64,000 nucleotides of DNA from positions 2,232,001 through 2,296,000 of the forward strand of contig JAFHKN010000002.1 in NCBI GenBank assembly GCA_016937575.1, in the 5' to 3' direction. This document shows positions 19,916-26,868 of the stretch, in pieces. A program made the position numbers and the translations under genes. The notes below the pieces were generated by a model. The model was not told the DNA's origin. It worked only from the letters and a program-made list of their open reading frames with translations, and ran no database searches. Within the stretch, counting starts at the first letter, position 1, and each line of letters begins with the position of its first letter. This DNA comes from Roseomonas aeriglobus. Its GTDB lineage: Bacteria > Pseudomonadota > Alphaproteobacteria > Sphingomonadales > Sphingomonadaceae.

Positions 19916-20926
19916 ATGTCGGTCTGGATGGCGCTGGCTCTGGCAGCGAGTGTGGGGCACATTGCAGGCATGTCCGATCCGATCGTGATCGCCCATCGTG
20001 GCGCCAGCGGCCTCAGGCCAGAGCATACGATCGCCAGCTATAGGCTCGCGATCGAACAGGGCGCCGACTTCATCGAACCCGATCTGGTGCCGACCAAGGA
20101 CGGCGTTCTGGTTGCGCGGCACGAGAACGAGATTTCGGAGACGACCGACGTCGCCGCCCATCCCGAATTCGCCGACCGCAAGGTCACGAAGACGATCGAC
20201 GGCATTAGGGTCACCGGCTGGTTCACCGAAGATTTCACGCTAGCCGAGTTGAAGACGCTGCGCGCGAAGGAACGTCTGCCGCTACTGCGCGGAACCGACC
20301 ATGACGGCCGGTTCGAGATTCCTACCTTTGCGGAGATCATTGCGCTCGCCAAGGCGCATAAGGTCGGCGTGTATCCGGAAACGAAGCACCCGACCTATTT
20401 CGCGTCGATCGGCTTGGAAACCGACAGCCGCCTCGTCGCAGAATTGAGGGCGGCGGGGTGGGACAGCGACGATGCACCGGTCTTCATCCAATCGTTCGAA
20501 GTCGCGAACCTCAAACGCCTGCACGGTCTGACGAAGGTTCGCCTGATCCAGCTGATGGACGCAAAGGGTGGGCCCGCCGACGGCGCAATGCCCAGCTATG
20601 CCGCGATGGCGACGCCCGAGGGGCTGTCGGCTGTAGCCGCCTATGCCTATGGCATCGGCCCGAACAAGGCGATGATCCGCGATGGCGACGCGGTACCGAC
20701 CAGCCTTGTCGCCGACGCCCATGCAGCGGGGCTGAAGGTCCATCCCTGGACGTTTCGGGCAGAAAACTACTTTCTTCCCGCGTCGCTGCGCACCGGCATC
20801 GACCCGCGGGCGCATGGGCGGCTGCAAGACGAGATCGCGCGGTATATCGAGTTGGGCGTCGATGGTTTCTTCACCGATTTTCCGCTAGAGGGTTCCCGCG
20901 CCCGCGACGCTCGCCGGCTGCGTTGA
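19916..20926 (+). CDS. glpQ: Glycerophosphodiester phosphodiesterase
   Basis: A 336-residue TIM-barrel phosphodiesterase. IAHRGASGLRPEHT gives the catalytic His and Arg, FIEPDLVPTKDGVLVARHE the metal-binding acidic pair and second His, and the protein ends with a GVDGFFTDFP barrel strand. GlpQ hydrolyses deacylated phospholipids to glycerol-3-phosphate and an alcohol. The first 18 residues (MSVWMALALAASVGHIAG) look like an export signal, so it is probably periplasmic, as E. coli GlpQ. It diverges from the paoABC operon. Confidence 0.92.
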   Translation: MSVWMALALAASVGHIAGMSDPIVIAHRGASGLRPEHTIASYRLAIEQGADFIEPDLVPTKDGVLVARHENEISETTDVAAHPEFADRKVTKTIDGIRVTGWFTEDFTLAELKTLRAKERLPLLRGTDHDGRFEIPTFAEIIALAKAHKVGVYPETKHPTYFASIGLETDSRLVAELRAAGWDSDDAPVFIQSFEVANLKRLHGLTKVRLIQLMDAKGGPADGAMPSYAAMATPEGLSAVAAYAYGIGPNKAMIRDGDAVPTSLVADAHAAGLKVHPWTFRAENYFLPASLRTGIDPRAHGRLQDEIARYIELGVDGFFTDFPLEGSRARDARRLR

Positions 20927-20944
20927 GTATTCGAGGGCGTATCG

Positions 20945-21232
20945 ATGCGGAAAGTCCTGATATTGCTGCCGGTCGCCGCGCTCGGCCTGTCGGGTTGCCT
21001 CGCCAAGACCGCCTTCGATGTCGTCACTCTGCCGGTCAAGGCGGTCGGCCAGGCCGCCGATTGGGCTACCACCAGCCAGGACGAAGCCGACCGAAACTAT
21101 GGCCGCCGCATGCGCAAGGCAGAAGCGCGTGAAGGCAAGGAACGCCGCGACTGGGCGAAACGGTGTCGCAAGGATCCGGAATGCGGACCCTACGACGGCT
21201 ATGTCGCGTCGCAGGACGGCCGGGTTCACTAA
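20945..21232 (+). CDS. Small putative lipoprotein
   Basis: A 95-residue protein with a lipobox (LGLSGC, Cys18) after a hydrophobic signal. The mature part begins with a short amphipathic stretch and continues highly charged (NYGRRMRKAEAREGKERRDW) to a two-cysteine motif CRKDPEC. It follows glpQ by 18 bases on the same strand and is probably cotranscribed. I do not recognise a named family; sphingomonad-type conserved hypothetical is the best description. Confidence concerns the gene, not a function. Confidence 0.72.
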   Translation: MRKVLILLPVAALGLSGCLAKTAFDVVTLPVKAVGQAADWATTSQDEADRNYGRRMRKAEAREGKERRDWAKRCRKDPECGPYDGYVASQDGRVH

Positions 21233-21277
21233 GGGTCTGCATTCGATCGGAACGGGGATCGTATTGGAATACGGACC

Positions 21278-21940
21278 CTAGCGCGCGGCAGCGGTCACGC
21301 AGCTGTGGTCGGGCGGCATCACCGCCGCCCCCAGATCGCTCCGGGTCTGCGTCCCCAGCCGGGCAAGGCGGCTGTCGGCCAAGGCCGGCGTCCTCGCAAA
21401 TCGCGCGAGCACATCGATTGCCGCCCCGGTGCAGCTACGCGTGCGCCGCAGATACCCGAGCAACAGGCGCCCTCGCGGCGAGATCGTGTCCTTCACCGGC
21501 ATTCGACGCGGATCGTTCAGATCGATACCACCAATTCGCGTATCGCGGATGTTGCGCGGGTCGTGCGGATTTGGCGGGTCGATCGCCTCCACCGCCGCAG
21601 CATAGGCGGCGAGACCCAGATAATCGCCGACCGTCGGACGAGATCCCCGGGGATCTACGGTCGGATTGAACAGATCGACGACCAGCACGCTCAAGGCAGC
21701 GTCCAGTTCCTGCTCCGTCCGGATCGCGGACAGCGCCGCCCGCGGGAGGAGGATCGTCGGGACTCTGGGCATTTCGGCCGGGGGCGTGTCGGTGACGATC
21801 AGACGCATGTCCTGTTGGCCGATCTTCTCGATCAGCGCGTCGAACCGGATTTGCGCCGCGGCGGCATCGAACCGCGCCTGTGCCGCGGCCGGCGTCACGC
21901 AGACGATCGCGACCGCCGCGGCTAAAATCCCGACCCTCAT
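21278..21940 (-). CDS. Hypothetical exported protein
   Basis: A 220-residue protein beginning MRVGILAAAVAIVCVTPAAAQ, a clear signal peptide with AAA-Q cleavage. ATG 21940 is preceded by a G-rich site; the longer reading to 22264 passes through the neighbouring hydrolase region. The mature chain is helical with AALSAIRTEQELDAALSVLVVDLFNP and a segment rich in Asp-Pro-Arg (NPHDPRNIRDTRIGGIDLNDPRR). Two cysteines (RSCTG, HSCV) could pair in the periplasm. No recognised domain; the gene is convergent with the small lipoprotein gene. Confidence 0.65.
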   Translation of the reverse strand: MRVGILAAAVAIVCVTPAAAQARFDAAAAQIRFDALIEKIGQQDMRLIVTDTPPAEMPRVPTILLPRAALSAIRTEQELDAALSVLVVDLFNPTVDPRGSRPTVGDYLGLAAYAAAVEAIDPPNPHDPRNIRDTRIGGIDLNDPRRMPVKDTISPRGRLLLGYLRRTRSCTGAAIDVLARFARTPALADSRLARLGTQTRSDLGAAVMPPDHSCVTAAAR

Positions 21941-22008
21941 GGCACCCCCGTTCACTGAGCTGCACCGATGCTGATATAGATCAACTGTACGCCAGATGAA
22001 TGTCGCTG

Positions 22009-22665
22009 TCAGCGACGGAGTGGTTCCAGCACTCGTGCGACCGCGATCAACACCTCTGGGTGCAACTGCACACCCAGATGACCGCTGCGCACCTCGATAT
22101 CCGCGCAGTCGCCGCCGCGGCACGCATCGCCCGCGACTAGGCCGTCCGACGCGCTCCAGATGGCGGTGGCGGGCACGGGCAGTGGTCGGACGATTTCGGC
22201 CGCCAAAGCCGTTACACGAGGGTCGTCGACGCGCTCGCCCGTGATCAGTTCGAAGGCGCGCCACACGCGCGTCGCGTGCGGATGGCCGGCGTAAGGCGAA
22301 CTGATCGTGATGACTTCGCGCACCAGATCGGGCCGGCGATGCGCGACCAGCCGCGCCATGATGCCCCCGAGCGACACGCCGATCAGCGTTACCGGCTGTC
22401 CGGCCTCATGCGCCAGGGTCGCGACGCGGTCGAGCAGCCTCTCCGCTTCCGCTCCGATCGTCCGGGAGCCGAAGTTGCGCCCTAGCCCCCAACCGCGCGC
22501 GTCATAGCCGATCCGCCGCAGGAAAATGCGCAGCGCGACGTTCGAGCGATCCGAATTGAATAGTCCCGGCAGGAGCATCACCGGCCGCCCGTCGCCGCGC
22601 AGGCCCGCATCGAGGTCCGCCAGCGCCACGCCAGCCGCGCGACCGTCACCGCCGCGCGCGGCCAT
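22009..22665 (-). CDS. Alpha/beta hydrolase, N-terminus probably disrupted by a frameshift
   Basis: The body shows GDGRPVMLLPGLFNSD (oxyanion region), the nucleophile elbow GVSLGG, ISSPYAGHPHATRVW, a probable acidic residue in IWSASDGLVAGDAC and His in SGHLGVQLHPEVL. This suits a small cytosolic esterase/lipase with a capless fold. ATG 22665 is the first usable start in this frame but gives a Gly/Arg-rich, unfamily-like N terminus. In the neighbouring frame an ATG at 22712, overlapping the upstream stop (ATGA), gives MTAPIAPPPLRLTLREWPRA, a far more natural beginning, before hitting a stop at the hydrolase core. A one-base indel near 22620-22640 would join them. Confidence 0.65.
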   Translation of the reverse strand: MAARGGDGRAAGVALADLDAGLRGDGRPVMLLPGLFNSDRSNVALRIFLRRIGYDARGWGLGRNFGSRTIGAEAERLLDRVATLAHEAGQPVTLIGVSLGGIMARLVAHRRPDLVREVITISSPYAGHPHATRVWRAFELITGERVDDPRVTALAAEIVRPLPVPATAIWSASDGLVAGDACRGGDCADIEVRSGHLGVQLHPEVLIAVARVLEPLRR

Positions 22666-22708
22666 TCCCGCAACGTCAGGCGCAAGGGTGGCGGGGCGAT
22701 CGGGGCGG

Positions 22709-23353
22709 TCATTGCGGCAGCCATCGCATGACACTGCCCGACGTCGGTGTCCACGCCCCCATCCGCACCCCTGCATGGCGCAGCGCTTCGCCGGTCCAGG
22801 CATTGCAGGTCCGCAAGGCGCTGTACCTGCCGCGTGCGGGGTAGAAGGCGTCGTCCGGACCATAGCCATAAATCGGCGCCCCGTCCGCGAAGCTTGCGCG
22901 GATGAACCCGGTCAGTCGTGCGAATTCGTCGGCCCGCAGGATGATAGAGCGCACGTCGGGGCCGGGCCGCGGCTCGGGGATCGCATCGACATGCATCACC
23001 GTGCGGTCGTCGCCAAATGCCGCACCGATCACGGTCACCGGCCGCACATCGCTCCAGGTCGGCGTCTCGATATAGAAGGCGCGGTCGCCCCAGCCGAACA
23101 TGCGCCAGCGATGCCCCGCGTAGCGCGGGTCGCGAAAATCCTGCGGCCGGACGATATCGCCCCACCCCGCCGCCGGAAGGGCGATGCCGGTATGAATGCC
23201 GTTGTCGATCACATAGATGCGAACGCCCGCTTCCGCCGGCTGCCGGTCGCGATTGACCGGCCACCAGCCGCCGACCGCCGCTGCCAGCGCCCATAGCGCA
23301 ACCGCGATCAGCGGCAGCGCGAGCAGCAGACGAAACGGGCGGTATCGTATCAT
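22709..23353 (-). CDS. DUF2459 / TIGR02117 family protein, membrane-anchored
   Basis: About 214 residues. An N-terminal hydrophobic helix (FRLLLALPLIAVALWALAAAV) is followed by the DUF2459 core: IYVIDNGIHTGIALPA, GWGDRAFYIETPTW, and a C-terminal GYGPDDAFYPARGRYSALRTCNAWTGEALRHAG. The conserved His, Cys and Asn in that last motif suggest a papain-like (NlpC-like) fold, but no activity is established. ATG 23353 is annotated; TTG 23359 six bases upstream has the better-spaced GAGG site. It shares a very short divergent promoter region with phhA, and its stop overlaps the putative hydrolase start. Confidence 0.82.
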   Translation of the reverse strand: MIRYRPFRLLLALPLIAVALWALAAAVGGWWPVNRDRQPAEAGVRIYVIDNGIHTGIALPAAGWGDIVRPQDFRDPRYAGHRWRMFGWGDRAFYIETPTWSDVRPVTVIGAAFGDDRTVMHVDAIPEPRPGPDVRSIILRADEFARLTGFIRASFADGAPIYGYGPDDAFYPARGRYSALRTCNAWTGEALRHAGVRMGAWTPTSGSVMRWLPQ

Positions 23354-23377
23354 TTGCAACTATGCTACCTCCCTCGC

Positions 23378-24247
23378 ATGGCTGACGAAACGCACGTACT
23401 CGCTGCCCCGCCGGAGGGCGCCAACGCCGACTGGACGATTCCGCAGGACTGGGCGCATTACACGCCGCAGGAACATGCCACCTGGGATACGCTGTTCGCC
23501 CGCCAGGCGAAACTGCTGCCTGGCCGCGCGTCGGAGGCATATCTGCGCGGGCTCGACGTCCTGAAACTGTCCAAGCCCGGTATTCCCGATTTCGACGAGC
23601 TGAGTGAGCGGCTGACCCGGCTGACCGGCTGGAGCGTCGTCGCCGTCCCCGGCCTGGTGCCCGACGACGTGTTCTTCGACCATATGGCAAACCGCCGTTT
23701 CGTTGCGGGCAATTTTATCCGCCGGCCGGACCAGCTCGATTATCTGCAGGAACCCGACGTCTTCCACGACGTGTTCGGCCATGTCCCCATGCTCGCCGAC
23801 CCGGTGTTCGCGGACTATCTCGCCGCCTATGGCCGTGGGGGCTTGCGCGCGCTGGAACTCGGGGCACTCAAGCAGCTCGCCCGACTGTACTGGTACACGG
23901 TCGAATTCGGCCTGGTCGCCGAGCCCGAGGGGCTGCGTATCTACGGCGCCGGCATCGTCTCCAGCTTCGCCGAATCCAAATTCGCGCTGGAGGACGCCAG
24001 CCCAAACCGTATCGGCTTCGACATGAAGCGGGTGATGCAGACCGACTACCGGATCGACGATTTCCAGCAGACCTATTTCGTCATCGACAGCTTCGACGAC
24101 CTGCTGCGCCAGACGGTCGAGACCGATTTCGCACCGCTGTACGACGACATCGTCGGCAAGCCGGCGATCCCCGTCGACGCGGTACTCGCGGACGACCATG
24201 CGATCACCGTCGGTACACAGGACTACGCACGCGCGAAGGCGGGCTAG
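23378..24247 (+). CDS. phhA: Phenylalanine 4-monooxygenase
   Basis: A 289-residue aromatic amino acid hydroxylase that converts phenylalanine to tyrosine with tetrahydropterin and O2. The non-haem iron ligands are His130 and His135 in FHDVFGHVP and Glu176 in YWYTVEFGL; GLRIYGAGIVSSFAES is the pterin/substrate region. Bacterial single-domain length is normal and there is no regulatory ACT domain. The start ATG 23378 is a few bases downstream of the divergent DUF2459 gene start. No pterin-4a-carbinolamine dehydratase gene is adjacent, so recycling must be encoded elsewhere. Confidence 0.95.
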   Translation: MADETHVLAAPPEGANADWTIPQDWAHYTPQEHATWDTLFARQAKLLPGRASEAYLRGLDVLKLSKPGIPDFDELSERLTRLTGWSVVAVPGLVPDDVFFDHMANRRFVAGNFIRRPDQLDYLQEPDVFHDVFGHVPMLADPVFADYLAAYGRGGLRALELGALKQLARLYWYTVEFGLVAEPEGLRIYGAGIVSSFAESKFALEDASPNRIGFDMKRVMQTDYRIDDFQQTYFVIDSFDDLLRQTVETDFAPLYDDIVGKPAIPVDAVLADDHAITVGTQDYARAKAG

Positions 24248-24253
24248 GCGCGG

Positions 24254-25666
24254 TCACGCACCGCCGCTCGGCAACGGCAGGCGCAGGGTCGCGACCGTCC
24301 CGCCGACTGGCGCCTCGTCCAAGGACAGACTGCCGCCGTGCAGGTCGGCAAAGCTCTGGACGATGCTGAGGCCCAGCCCGACGCCGCCGGTATCGCGGTT
24401 GCGCGATGCCTCGCCGCGTTCGAACGGGCGGACCAGGCGCGCGCGGTCGTCGACAGCAATGCCGGGGCCGGCGTCGATGACGCGCACGATCGCGTCAGCC
24501 CCCGCGATCCCGGTCGCGATCCGCCCGCCGCCGGCATAGTCGATCGCGTTGCGAACGAGATTCTCGATCGCGCGGCGGAACGCCGATTCGACGACGACCA
24601 CCACTATGTCGGGGCCATCGTCCAGCCGCACCTGGGGCATGTCGGCGACGATCTCGGCGATCGTCGCGCGGACGTCGACGGCGTGTCGTGGCGCATCGAC
24701 ATCGCGGGCGAATGCCAGCACGCCCGCGATCATCGCGCCCATCCGGTCGGCATCGGCAGCCATGCGGCTGCGATGCGGCTCCGCCACCGCTTCGATCCGT
24801 AGCTTGAGGCCGGTCAGCGGCGTCCGCAGGTCGTGCGCGACCGCGGTCAGCATCCGCCGGCGCTCGTCGCTTTCCGCCGCCAGGCGCGTGCGCAGATGCA
24901 GGATCGCGCGGGCCGCATCCTGCAACTCGCGCGGCCCCTGCGACTGGGGCGGGTCGCGCCCGTCATCGATCGCGGCGGCCAGCGTGCGGAACGGCTGGGT
25001 CAACCGTCGCGCGAACAGCCAGACGAGCGGCGCGAGCAGCGCGAGGCTCGCGACGAGAGCGATCAGCACCTTCAGCCGCCACCCGCCGAACGTCGGCGAT
25101 CGCGGCTTGGCGGTCAGCCAGCGTCCGTCGGCCAGCCGAACGCTGGCGGCGAAAGCCGGCTGCGGCAGCTTGAGCAGGATGCCGCCGATCAGGGCATCGG
25201 TCATCGACTCCGGCACGATACGCATCGGCAGGACGCCTTGGCGTCGGATCACGATCGGCGAGCCCGAAGCCGCCACATCTTTCGGCAAGACCATCTTTCC
25301 CAGCGCCTCGCCCTTTAGGCGCGTACCGGCGAAGACGACGACACCGTCGCCACGCGGCGGGCGTGGCGCGCGGTCCAGCCAGACGACGCGAACCGCCTCG
25401 ACCGGCCGGCCGAGCGCGCGCGCCAGGATCGGCTGCAGCAGCGGCGCAGGCGGTCCCTCGGGCGCCGGGCCGACATCGCGCGCGAGCGCAGGGTTCGTCC
25501 CGCGCAGGGCACCGACCGCCTCGGTCACGGTCATCCGTACCGCGGGCGGATCCGGCATGATCAACACGACGCTCGCGGTGATCGCGACGCTCAGCACCGC
25601 GATGGCGACGCTGAAGCCGCCGATCGCGGTCAGCGCGCTCGGCCGGCGCCAGAAGGCCCGCATCAT
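24254..25666 (-). CDS. Sensor histidine kinase
   Basis: A 470-residue membrane kinase with two transmembrane helices (about residues 15-36 and 200-217) flanking a periplasmic sensor domain of about 160 residues. HAMP-like linker is followed by the H-box VAHDLRTPLTGLK with His278, an N-box ENLVRNAIDYA, G1 VIDAGPGI and G2 TGGVGLGLSIVQ. It phosphorylates the response regulator encoded just upstream; its ATG overlaps that gene's stop (ATGA). The periplasmic sensor has no family I recognise. The pair lies back-to-back with a TonB-receptor operon, a plausible but unproven target. Confidence 0.92.
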   Translation of the reverse strand: MMRAFWRRPSALTAIGGFSVAIAVLSVAITASVVLIMPDPPAVRMTVTEAVGALRGTNPALARDVGPAPEGPPAPLLQPILARALGRPVEAVRVVWLDRAPRPPRGDGVVVFAGTRLKGEALGKMVLPKDVAASGSPIVIRRQGVLPMRIVPESMTDALIGGILLKLPQPAFAASVRLADGRWLTAKPRSPTFGGWRLKVLIALVASLALLAPLVWLFARRLTQPFRTLAAAIDDGRDPPQSQGPRELQDAARAILHLRTRLAAESDERRRMLTAVAHDLRTPLTGLKLRIEAVAEPHRSRMAADADRMGAMIAGVLAFARDVDAPRHAVDVRATIAEIVADMPQVRLDDGPDIVVVVVESAFRRAIENLVRNAIDYAGGGRIATGIAGADAIVRVIDAGPGIAVDDRARLVRPFERGEASRNRDTGGVGLGLSIVQSFADLHGGSLSLDEAPVGGTVATLRLPLPSGGA

Positions 25667-26361
25667 GCCGGGCGCACCGCGGGCAGGAAGCGATAGCCCG
25701 CCCCGCGCACAGTCTCGATCAACGGCGCGGCATCCGCCTCGGCCAGCTTCCGCCGCAACCGGCTGACCGCGATGTCGATCGCGCGGTCATAGGATGCCGC
25801 ATCGAGCCCGCGCGCGACGTCGAGCAGCGTGTCGCGGCTGAGCACCCGGCCAGGGCGGCGAACGAACGCCGCGAGCAGCGCATGTTCGCCTTCGCTCAGC
25901 AACACAGGTCGCCCCTGCGGATCGCGCAGGCGCCGTTCGTCGGGGCTGAACCACCATCCGGCAAAGGCGAGCGCGCCGCTGTCCGATGGCGCTTCCCTGC
26001 GTGGCCGGCGCAGCAACGCACGGACTCGCGCCAGCAACTCTCGCGGCTCGAAGGGTTTGGCGAGGTAATCCCACGCCCCGACTTCCAGCCCGACGACGCG
26101 GTCGGTGACGCCGTCGAGCGCGCTGAGCATCAGGATCGGCGTGCCCGTGGGTGCCAGCCGGCGGCAGAGCGACAGCCCATCCTCCCCCGGCATCATCACG
26201 TCGATGACCAGCAGATCGGCCGGCGCCTCCGCCAGCAACCGATCGCACGCGGCGGCGCCGTGGGCGGTGCGCACCGCATAGCCGTGATTGCCGAGATATT
26301 CGGCCAGCGCCTCGCGGATGCTGGTGTCGTCGTCCACCACGACGATCCGATCCTGGGACAT
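25663..26361 (-). CDS. OmpR/PhoB-family response regulator
   Basis: A 232-residue regulator: receiver domain with acidic pocket Asp10-Asp12 (VVDDD), phosphoacceptor Asp54 (LLVIDVMMPGEDG), Ser/Thr switch LMLSALD and Lys in YLAKPFEPREL; then a winged helix ending VSRLRRKLAEADAAPLIETVRGAGYRF. ATG 26361 gives the canonical MSQDRIVVVDD start; ATG 26376 would add five residues. It is first in the two-gene operon with the kinase. The 131-bp divergent region before the exported-protein gene contains an imperfect dyad GCCGGTGTGACGAAACCGGC (26418-26437) that could be its site. Confidence 0.93.
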   Translation of the reverse strand: MSQDRIVVVDDDTSIREALAEYLGNHGYAVRTAHGAAACDRLLAEAPADLLVIDVMMPGEDGLSLCRRLAPTGTPILMLSALDGVTDRVVGLEVGAWDYLAKPFEPRELLARVRALLRRPRREAPSDSGALAFAGWWFSPDERRLRDPQGRPVLLSEGEHALLAAFVRRPGRVLSRDTLLDVARGLDAASYDRAIDIAVSRLRRKLAEADAAPLIETVRGAGYRFLPAVRPA

Positions 26362-26492
26362 GGCGGCGCTATGCATGGTCGGAGGCAATAGCATGGCTTT
26401 GTAGCATCTTCGTATCGGCCGGTGTGACGAAACCGGCATCACGCCGCTACGTCGCGCTGCTCTGATGGTCGCGTCCGATACGGGAGAGCTTC

Positions 26493-26864
26493 ATGATCAC
26501 GACCATCATCCTGGCCCTGGCCTGTCCAGTGGCGACACCTGCCCCCGCGACGGCGTCGCTTTCCGTACAAGCCAGCGATCGCATCGCCGGCCGCTGGGTC
26601 GGCGAATTCGCGGGTGCGGACTGGACGTTCGAGCTGACCCGCACCGACGCCGGCTGGTCTGGACGGTATCAGTCGTCGCGCGCGCAGACGTGGCGAGCGT
26701 TGGAAGATGTGTCGGTCACGGGCGACACCGCCCGATTCAGCCTGAAGTCGCAACCGCGACTGACCTTCATCCTGACACCGGACGCGGCCGGAGCGACGCT
26801 CGCGGGCAACGTCGAAATCGACGGTGTCGCCACGCTGCCCTTCACTGCCAAGCGCGCGGCGTGA
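26493..26864 (+). CDS. Small exported protein upstream of TonB receptor
   Basis: A 123-residue protein preceded by GGGAGAG. MITTIILALACPVATPAPATA is a signal peptide. The mature part (GRWVGEFAGADWTFELTRTDAGWSGRYQSS; RLTFILTPDAAGATLAGNVEIDG) reads as a small antiparallel beta-barrel or sandwich, with alternation typical of lipocalin-like folds. Its stop is four bases before the receptor ATG, so the two are surely cotranslated. It may be a periplasmic ligand-binding or accessory partner of the receptor, which is inference from context only. Confidence 0.72.
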   Translation: MITTIILALACPVATPAPATASLSVQASDRIAGRWVGEFAGADWTFELTRTDAGWSGRYQSSRAQTWRALEDVSVTGDTARFSLKSQPRLTFILTPDAAGATLAGNVEIDGVATLPFTAKRAA

Positions 26865-26868
26865 CGCC

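Noticed and set aside
22578..23690. 370-codon frame on the minus strand across phhA and DUF2459
   Set aside because: Mostly antisense or out of frame. Only its last 44 codons (from ATG 22712) are of interest, used in the frameshift finding.
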